Shown here: positions 58,701-64,000 of the stretch, piece after piece
Numbering within the stretch: the first letter of the stretch is position 1
Layout of the letters: each line of letters starts with the position of its first letter
Assembly (NCBI GenBank): GCA_003116975.1
Contig: BGKB01000038.1
Coordinates: forward strand, 124,001 to 188,000
Reading direction: 5' to 3'
Source of the DNA: Aurantiochytrium sp. KH105
Lineage: Eukaryota > Sar > Bigyra > Thraustochytrida > Thraustochytriidae
DNA length: 64,000 nt
Notes under the pieces: generated by a model
Told to the model about the DNA's origin: nothing
The model's input: only the letters and a program-made list of their open reading frames with translations
Databases searched by the model: none
Position numbers and translations under genes: made by a program

Positions 58701-58915
58701 AGGAGGCAATCGTCGTCCACGTCGCAGGCAAAGGCCGGATTGAAGTTACCCCGATCGCTGGGCTCGGTGGTCAGCGACACGAGCGGAGTCCACGAGGCCG
58801 CGCGGCTCCCGCTCGCCCACGCAGGCCCCTGCGCAACCAGCGCGAGCAGCACCAGCGCCGCGGACGCCAGCAGCAGCCGTCCCGGCGCCGTCGTCGCCAT
58901 CGTCCTACGAAGCAT
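52778..58915 (-). CDS. Giant cell-surface membrane protein, same architecture (copy 2)
   Basis: A single frame of 2045 residues; paralogue of 43621-49872 along its whole length. ATG 58915 gives MLRRT; the second ATG at 58900 (MATTAPGRLLL) begins a better signal peptide. The propeller-like region has the Asp box STDDGESW near residue 394. The beta-helix spans about 665-1110 (GGAILL, GGAISIS, GGAIAV turns). Then come CTCAGAF, a fibronectin III-like part (VDYFIVYRTSTRS), a cysteine stalk (CERCARGSYVEDSMKGCIAC; GHTGPYCAVCKDGYSK) and about eight hydrophobic segments, with GPITITIGLIQVTTGFQRV and LLRKYLLTSVVLLVADG nearly unchanged from copy 1. The extracellular parts and especially the cytosolic tail differ, yet the last residues are SLTLQ against SLALQ. 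Same strand, so a tandem duplication. Confidence 0.85.
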   Translation of the reverse strand: MLRRTMATTAPGRLLLASAALVLLALVAQGPAWASGSRAASWTPLVSLTTEPSDRGNFNPAFACDVDDDCLLAFSRGGNDLYYKMRPNGSDWPTDNGTLVFNDTTSTKQQQVQVAVYGENKGWVLAYRNKNDANLYSIRVAYITKADAVNGDMWMGAEKGIGQRVSVSEVKGKNNNRLPTIAADKNSNVVVVWQAQYSFALGDDVNIGNDKDLISVSFPIRVGGGPITASDVTMVTSVFSGIEDDIFQDRNPVLLSSPQSQRMVVAATATNGGGQADIMFGETKVDVCGWKDRVRVTNLDAKDADITIAPSPHDDYWLAAWEHRAVGIRSARIAPNEQGYLKVDSLGFIAPLGFPNTQGDEQVVLVADPNKPQHWAVFYRFRVSVERIYHLVFRVSTDDGESWSRAYYLTDEPSDNYDRFIPVATLGGEYFFVSNGVDNVTFAKTSSDELYAIENFTENQTVPDLDFRENDSDAACFIVELPRNGNHLQLGEYIRGLAPKVIRCLQIVVPDAPSDAVIHMNLEVLFDLDLVAEYLELCPFNYVGIREEARLTSGDFGLAQVGSMPRRACAARRYDNVNVEAASVFILAASDDRGLPGENRAALPLSIEAWASPTREDVPDQGDQVIEFEHRTAGSYSELRAHLEDSTFVHGEIVVTTAYMEIASELVIRRGVNISLVAQDGLSVYIQGDDILHVKPGAVLWRLQGIEFSRNKLDIEIPGSNITNSNVTIPPRDGGLMLVQGRVGKIESCVFSKSKAYGSLGQRVGGAILLDGQVDAIVNTTFDQMHATEGGAISISTQGIITLIYGCTFSGNRQRDMKTGMAGAIAVSGHIGTIQASLFEENRSNGVGGAIAVDLTGSINRILETDFIGNYAGLYGGALHFGISSHFPTLWRGGTLRGNTASGGAAVFAKGVLAPLVDDETCTAGEACMQDLSVSANEGTIGGALYFEENPQLAAFALSDIAFSSNLATQGTGAALIVAGATVLKLSASTFELNYVTEHGGAMSLESGAEADLTDVTFVNNTADLQGGALYVGAGGYLSASACEFTDNAAFLTCREYPVCQLKEVVGDRQPCESRDGWIAFLNETEVAPNALGCTKGVGGSVYLAAGVTAHIHQSKFSGANPIPNVDLDASYSDSSGEELFLKNQAGRHVYSESRFRLSESEFDGDAGSFAPSTSVMGCPGTCASTGTCTAEGQPSPSVKCTCAGAFEGENGYEEGGCEGLRATHVSAASALLLLGEDSESTTVAEVGPDGLAVVSWTWTFGEVDYFIVYRTSTRSAIRTSSNGWASCVDASEAASQIASCVKVRDSEARSISMGLRLGEASFFRVIANVDGKDSAQSDAMSSASIICEKGMEQVPTLEDGMLTCERCARGSYVEDSMKGCIACPNELQTTLDVATSISDCVAPVGFYQVQVDSDEDGGASEVQVIPCTEGFQCGDQGQTLESLELAPGFWRPSIYAETVLECPQKEYCIGGGGTGKKNVSSDSRSRVLSSWPEPIYCREGHTGPYCAVCKDGYSKHGTETCKECNEATLTRERGIFAGVTIIVLLLWPCFIAANFYEALSTRDDTQRRRRCRPCGSLKASLRRVRDTVREARGPITITIGLIQVTTGFQRVFGPTYDWWGEWSMLPTSMSLVTLDASVLPTVTGCIIPDTHASKLLMATLVPVLMLMIAAAMFAITRLFFARTEDRRNSLSSATWYVIAMLLFLVFPSVNTTIMQTFVCDSFEDGSRAMRFDLSTKCEDLGWVHTYAIAMALLYVIGPIVLFVVLIHGSHKPALERAVFLHELYKDPSASDKRTAIRILRKFYEVFELLRKYLLTSVVLLVADGTLGQVAFGLYITFFYTLLQTSMRPYDKWEDNLLATVAHTQLFSVLGMLLFASIAEDSDSLGSVTLCILLIGPCLAICFGFRRICSGRRRNVRSGSAGGASDASSSSGPQSDAGLGEVAGAGQGADTPQSMVLQAKGDEPASWVSAGPPAQQQIADAEPVSASSLVVDCDADLSSESSMDAPPGPELGSPLSIDIVMMDEGATDHDVDENGPKHRNSLTLQ

Positions 58916-60049
<1,134 letters not shown>

Positions 60050-61288
60050 ATGCGCGTCCAGGGTTTCGTCAAGAGCGCGAGCCGACGCAGGAGCGCAGGC
60101 CGCGGCGCGCGGCCTGACGGCTTGGCTGGCGAGGCGTCGAGGTCCACGGCGGGCAAGCTCATGCGGCTCGTGGACTGGAGCCGCGTCGTCGTGGGCGGAG
60201 GCCTCGCCCTCTTGCTGCTGCTCGTCGTCACAGGATGGCGAAGCGCCGGCGTCGGAGCCGGCGGGGCTGACGCCGTGTACGGCCAGGGCGGTTTGCGCAG
60301 CGGCGTCTCGTCCTCCGGCAAGGGGTGCGACACTGTGTGGTGCCGAAGCTCGCCAACCTCGATCAACTTTGGCATCGTCGCGGATCTAGACCGCCAGAGC
60401 AAGCTCGCCCTTGGCGAGAAGCACGCCGGCTGGCGCTCCTTCTTCAAGAAGGCGCGGCTCTTCAAGGATTCCACCAGCAACAAGTGGGAGATCTCGTGGG
60501 ACTCCGACATTGAACTGCAAACGCACCTTGGCGAGGACGGCCGAGGTCTCGAGCTTAGCGAGCTGGTAAATTGGCAGGACCGCCTCTGGACCTTTGACGA
60601 CCGCAGCGGCGTCGTCTTCGAACTCACGGAGGAGGACTCGATCTGCATCCCGCGCTACATTCTCATGGAAGGTGACGGGAACAACGCCAAGGGCCAAAAG
60701 ACGGAGTGGGCCACTGTCAAGGACGGCAAGCTCATTGTTGGCAGCTTCGGCAAGCCGTACACCCAAAATGGTGTCATTACAACGCGCAACAACCTTTGGA
60801 TCTCCATTATCCATCCTTCGGGAGCCATCGAGCACGAGGACTGGACGGTAAATTACGAACGCATGCAACAAGACACTGACTCGGTGTACCCAGGTTACAT
60901 GGTGCACGAGGCCATCCATTTCGACCAGTTGAACCGTCTCTGGTATGTTTTGCCCCGGCGTGTCAGCCACGATGCCTACGATGAGAAGCGCGACGAGGTC
61001 ATGGGTAGCAATCTCATGCTTGTCTATGATGAGCATTTTGGCAAGCTCGTCAAGAAGCTGAGTATCGGGTCGCTTGTGCCGACGCACGGCTGGTCTTCGT
61101 TCAAATTTGTTCCCTTTACCAACAACCGCGTCGTTCTCGGCTTGCGCAGCATGGAAATCGAGGACAAGGACAATGGCGACGGCGAGCAAAACACATATGT
61201 TACGATCTTTGACGTTGACGGAAACGTCTTTCTCGAGGAGCAGCTTATTCCGGGCGCACACAAGTACGAGGGAATTGAATTTCTCTAA
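60050..61288 (+). CDS. CANT1: Soluble calcium-activated nucleotidase (CANT1/apyrase family)
   Basis: Hydrolyses UDP and GDP (and other NDPs) in the secretory pathway with Ca2+, removing the product of glycosylation reactions. Family blocks run through the 412-residue frame: FGIVADLDRQSK, GRGLELSELVNW, RLWTFDDRSGVVFEL, LMEGDGNNAKGQKTEWATVK, VGSFGKPYT, EDWTVNYERM, GYMVHEAIHFD, LWYVLPRRVS, SLVPTHGWSSFKF and a KYEGIEFL end. Residues about 48-62 (VVVGGGLALLLLLVV) form an N-terminal membrane anchor, so a type II Golgi or ER protein is expected. An internal ATG at 60161 (MRLVDWSRV), directly before the anchor, is at least as likely a start as 60050. It converges on the NAPRT gene. Confidence 0.93.
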   Translation: MRVQGFVKSASRRRSAGRGARPDGLAGEASRSTAGKLMRLVDWSRVVVGGGLALLLLLVVTGWRSAGVGAGGADAVYGQGGLRSGVSSSGKGCDTVWCRSSPTSINFGIVADLDRQSKLALGEKHAGWRSFFKKARLFKDSTSNKWEISWDSDIELQTHLGEDGRGLELSELVNWQDRLWTFDDRSGVVFELTEEDSICIPRYILMEGDGNNAKGQKTEWATVKDGKLIVGSFGKPYTQNGVITTRNNLWISIIHPSGAIEHEDWTVNYERMQQDTDSVYPGYMVHEAIHFDQLNRLWYVLPRRVSHDAYDEKRDEVMGSNLMLVYDEHFGKLVKKLSIGSLVPTHGWSSFKFVPFTNNRVVLGLRSMEIEDKDNGDGEQNTYVTIFDVDGNVFLEEQLIPGAHKYEGIEFL

Positions 61289-61739
61289 GTTTGTCTGTCT
61301 GCCTGTCCGTCTCTCCCAGGATGACATCTAGATTTGCAGAGGGTCTCGAGGTAATGTATGTACGTGCGAAAGCTTATGTACTGGCAGCTCACGTTTCGGA
61401 ACAGAAACGAAACGAAACGAAACGAAATGAAGCAACAGAATGAAAAAAAACAACATAACAGAAGAGATCTTCCCTTTCTTTGGCGCCACATCAAATTGTT
61501 TCCCAAGCCTCTTGCGTAGTTTGGCTTTGCTTTGAAAAAAAAGAAAAAAAATAGATGGAGAAAAATATAAAAACATTCTTCTCTTTCTTGATGAGTCTTG
61601 ATCTCATCTGATTATTCCTATATCGATTGTTCTGTTCGACTGTGAAAACGAAGCACAAAGCATCTGGGATGTAGGCCTTATCCATGTAGTGCAAGGCTCT
61701 GTAAGACTCCTTATTGGAAAGGCTCGGTAAGCCTTCGAC
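61289..61739. other. Convergent spacer with a GAAAC repeat
   Basis: Between the nucleotidase and NAPRT stops. A (GAAAC)n/(ACGAA)n pentamer repeat at about 61402-61428 and A-runs near 61445 and 61535-61550. No gene seen; probably two 3' UTRs. Confidence 0.6.
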
Positions 61740-63404
61740 TCACTCGAAGAGCTCGATGGGCTGGTTCGCCTGCCAGAGCTCGCGCGCAAAAACTGCGTAG
61801 CTCTCGGAAATGGAAACCTTGTACGGGGCCGGATTGAGCGAGCGCACGTGATCTTCGCGCAAAATGCTCATTTGCTTCTGTACACGCTTGCGGGCATCCT
61901 CGACAGAGTTCATGGGCACAAGCACCTTGCTGTCTTGAAAGACGGGCTTGAGGATCTCAATGACCTCGGAGGGCCGCACGTCGCATCGCTTGCGCTCCAC
62001 GAATGGGTGGCAGCAGCGGATCGTCTCGCCGGGGCGCGGCGCGGGCTCGTCAGCGTGCTTCATGAGATCGACGAGGGCAACCGAGTCCTTGCCGATGAGA
62101 CGGTAGACACGCTTCTTTCCAGGCAACGTGGTCTTCTCGAACTCGTTGGAGAGTTTGACACAAGGCTGCCCGTTGCACTCCACGAGCTTGTAGACCATGC
62201 CGAGCGCAGGTTGCGCCTGGCAGGTCACCAGGTTGGTGCCAATGCCAAAGGAGTCAATCTCGTGGCCCTGCTTGGACAGCGATTGCAGAACGTCCTCGTT
62301 AATGTCGTTGCTCGCCACAATGATAGCCTTCTCAAGACCATATTTTTTGAACATTTGGCGTGCCTGCCGCGAGAGGTACGAGAGATCGCCGCTGTCCAAA
62401 CGAATTCCAACAGGCTTTCGTTGGAACTTGTCACGGAGAACAAGTGCCACGCAGATGAAGTTGGGCACACCGCTGTGCAAAGTGTCGTACGTGTCGACGA
62501 GCGCGAGAAAAGAATCGGGAAAAGCTTGCGCATAGGCCACAAAGGCCACCAGCTCGGAGGTGTTGGTGTTGGTAAAGCCGAGCTCCTCGCGCTTCTTCTC
62601 GACATCCTCCCAAAATTCCTCGTCGCCCATCTTTGTACTCGCCAGGTCGGCGACCGTACGGAAGGAGCTCACAAAGGCGTGCGCGTGGGTGCCCGCCACC
62701 CCAACGTTGAAGAGTTTGCCAGCCAAAAGGTTGCTTGTGCCATCGAATCCTCCGACGCAAGCGTAGCGACTGGCCGTCATGGCGCCGTCCGGGCCTTGGG
62801 CGCGCCGCAGTCCAAACTCGAGGAGTTTCTTGTCCGCGCCGGCCGCCAGGCGCATGCGCTGAGCATTCGTCGCGATGAGTGAGGAGAAGTTGGTCAAGTT
62901 CAGAAGCGTGGTCTCCAGCAGCTGGCAAATTCCGAGCGGGCCCTCCACGCGGATCAAAGGGAGGCGCGGGAACACCACGGAGCCCTCCTCCATCGAGTGG
63001 AGGGTTACCTTGGAGGTGTCCACGTCAGCGAGCCATTCCAGAAATTTGGGGTCGCAGTTGGGCAAAACAGTCTCCAAATATTCGATGTCGGATTTGGAGA
63101 ACTCGAAGGAGCTCACAAAGCGGAGGACCTCTTCGAGTCCGCAAAAGAGGGTGAACTCGCCCTGAAAGGGATTCTTGCGGAAGAAGAGCTCAAAGACCGC
63201 GTGCTCTTCGTGGCGGTTCGCCTTCCAGTACGCGTAACACATGGTCACTTGGTACATGTCTGTCAGCAACGGCGTCACCAAGGAGTTGTACGGCACAAAG
63301 CCATGCTGCCTCGACATGGGGCTGTTCGGCTGCGGCTTCTTGGGCAAATTGTCCAGTTTGAGCCCCGCTGGAGTTGGCGTCGACGACGAATCGCTCTGCG
63401 ACAT
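61740..63404 (-). CDS. NAPRT: Nicotinate phosphoribosyltransferase
   Basis: Converts nicotinate and PRPP (with ATP) to nicotinate mononucleotide in the Preiss-Handler route to NAD. The 554-residue length fits the eukaryotic enzyme. Motifs: LLTDMYQVTMCYAYWK near residue 45, FRKNPFQGEFTLFCGL, EGPLGICQLLETTLLN, the catalytic-region block EFGLRRAQGPDGAMTASRYA, GGFDGTSN, GVAGTHAHAFVSSF, GIRLDSGDLSYLS and ASNDINEDVLQSL. The extreme N-terminus (MSQSDSSSTPTPAG) is Ser/Pro-rich and short; no transit peptide, so cytosolic. ATG at 63404. Long antisense frames across it are shadows. Confidence 0.94.
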   Translation of the reverse strand: MSQSDSSSTPTPAGLKLDNLPKKPQPNSPMSRQHGFVPYNSLVTPLLTDMYQVTMCYAYWKANRHEEHAVFELFFRKNPFQGEFTLFCGLEEVLRFVSSFEFSKSDIEYLETVLPNCDPKFLEWLADVDTSKVTLHSMEEGSVVFPRLPLIRVEGPLGICQLLETTLLNLTNFSSLIATNAQRMRLAAGADKKLLEFGLRRAQGPDGAMTASRYACVGGFDGTSNLLAGKLFNVGVAGTHAHAFVSSFRTVADLASTKMGDEEFWEDVEKKREELGFTNTNTSELVAFVAYAQAFPDSFLALVDTYDTLHSGVPNFICVALVLRDKFQRKPVGIRLDSGDLSYLSRQARQMFKKYGLEKAIIVASNDINEDVLQSLSKQGHEIDSFGIGTNLVTCQAQPALGMVYKLVECNGQPCVKLSNEFEKTTLPGKKRVYRLIGKDSVALVDLMKHADEPAPRPGETIRCCHPFVERKRCDVRPSEVIEILKPVFQDSKVLVPMNSVEDARKRVQKQMSILREDHVRSLNPAPYKVSISESYAVFARELWQANQPIELFE

Positions 63405-64000
63405 GGTGTGCTTGGCGAGCGGCCTCCTTTCTCGAAGTCAAACACGCTCTCTTTCTCTCTCTCTTGAGGGCGTGCGCGCGCGCGCGCGTGCAAAGGTCGA
63501 TCGCTGCTCCTCGGACGCTGTCCCCTTCTTTCCCCCCTTCGTCCCCTAGCCGCTCTCGACTGCGCTGTGCTTGCACACGCACTCCACGTCTGGCGCCGCC
63601 CTAGTTTCGCTTTTGCCCTCTTCGCTTTTGCCCTCTTTGCTTGCTTTTCGCTTTGCAATGCACTTGTGCACGGCCGTCTTTACATTATTTTATTTTCCCG
63701 TGGCAAGTTCTCGCCGGATTCTCTGCTGGCTGTTGGCTGCTGCTGGTTATCGTTTACATCGCCAACAATCGCCGGAAAGGCGAAAGGGTTCCGCACAGAG
63801 AGGAAAGCAGTCTAGCGCGTTCTCCGTGCCGCCAAAGTTGACGGTGAGTCAGAGGCATCACCAGCCAGGGGAACCCCATTACTGACGGAGGCATTATTCG
63901 TGGTGGATGACTGACTCAATGAATCATAATAACTTATGTGGTGAGACGACTTTCATCCCTTGATAGTAGGGCCCGGGCTGATAAGAGGTGAAGAGGCTGA
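63405..64000. other. Promoter region of NAPRT and window edge
   Basis: TCTCTC and CGCGCG runs near 63455-63490 are in the NAPRT leader. Plus-strand frames at 63570-63885 include a hydrophobic stretch and an ACGGTGAGT donor-like site at about 63839-63847, which might be a first exon of a gene that continues outside the window, but evidence is thin. Confidence 0.4.

Noticed and set aside
61848-62882. A 344-residue plus-strand frame
   Set aside because: Exact antisense of NAPRT, which has strong family motifs.
63571-63885. Possible first exon with hydrophobic stretch and GTGAGT donor at the window edge
   Set aside because: No clear start, competing frames, and no downstream exon in view.

Overview
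This window is nuclear DNA from a compact, GC-rich protist genome. All recognisable genes are eukaryotic: Naa40, NDUFAF5, SGTA, a USP32-type deubiquitinase, a PRA1 family protein, a copper chaperone for SOD and a calcium-activated nucleotidase. Nearly all are single open frames from ATG to stop with short intergenic spaces. GC-rich promoters, tetranucleotide microsatellites, and very large surface proteins carrying beta-helix, cysteine-rich and multi-pass membrane parts fit a stramenopile of the thraustochytrid (labyrinthulomycete) type. That placement is my inference from gene style, not from a search. No tRNA, rRNA, CRISPR array, intact transposon or retroelement was recognised.

Layout. 1-2.2 kb: a small multi-pass membrane protein, a (GCTT)n array ending at an N, and a partial gene with a duplicated helical motif. 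2.2-4.8 kb: non-coding or 5' leader sequence with one candidate exon. 4.8-8.6 kb: a class I cyclic nucleotide phosphodiesterase and a cystathionine gamma-lyase type PLP enzyme. 9-17.4 kb: a RING-H2 protein, an AIFM2/FSP1-like flavoprotein, Naa40 (NatD), uroporphyrinogen decarboxylase and the copper chaperone CCS. 17.4-21.6 kb: a degenerate UDP-glycosyltransferase with a probable separate signal-peptide exon, then SGTA. 23.3-29.9 kb: a USP32-like deubiquitinase and NDUFAF5. 30.7-41.8 kb: a DFRP-family protein, a CSPP1/CCDC66-like coiled-coil protein with eight repeat units, and an ARM/HEAT-like protein with an IQ motif. 42.1-43 kb: a PRA1 family protein. 43.6-58.9 kb: two giant tandem paralogous membrane proteins. 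60-63.4 kb: a CANT1-type nucleotidase and nicotinate phosphoribosyltransferase.

Genes that share a theme: UROD supplies haem; NDUFAF5 serves complex I assembly; AIFM2-like may reduce quinones; SGTA and PRA1 act in protein and membrane trafficking; USP32-like acts in ubiquitin and endomembrane control; the coiled-coil and ARM proteins look cytoskeletal or ciliary and share a divergent promoter. Neighbouring genes do not form a single pathway, as expected in a eukaryote.

Most worth a second look: (1) a DFRP-type protein that keeps the family's ends but has a compact beta-rich, OB-like segment where the CCCH zinc fingers should be; (2) the tandem giant receptors, sialidase-like propeller + beta-helix + about eight membrane passes, that end in the same short peptide; (3) a glycosyltransferase-fold protein that has lost the sugar-donor signature and gained a long basic/Ser-rich tail; (4) a phosphodiesterase with Glu in place of the purine-clamp Gln; (5) a membrane-anchored uroporphyrinogen decarboxylase; (6) a USP32-like enzyme with a Tudor-like insert in its catalytic domain and lipidation signals at both ends.
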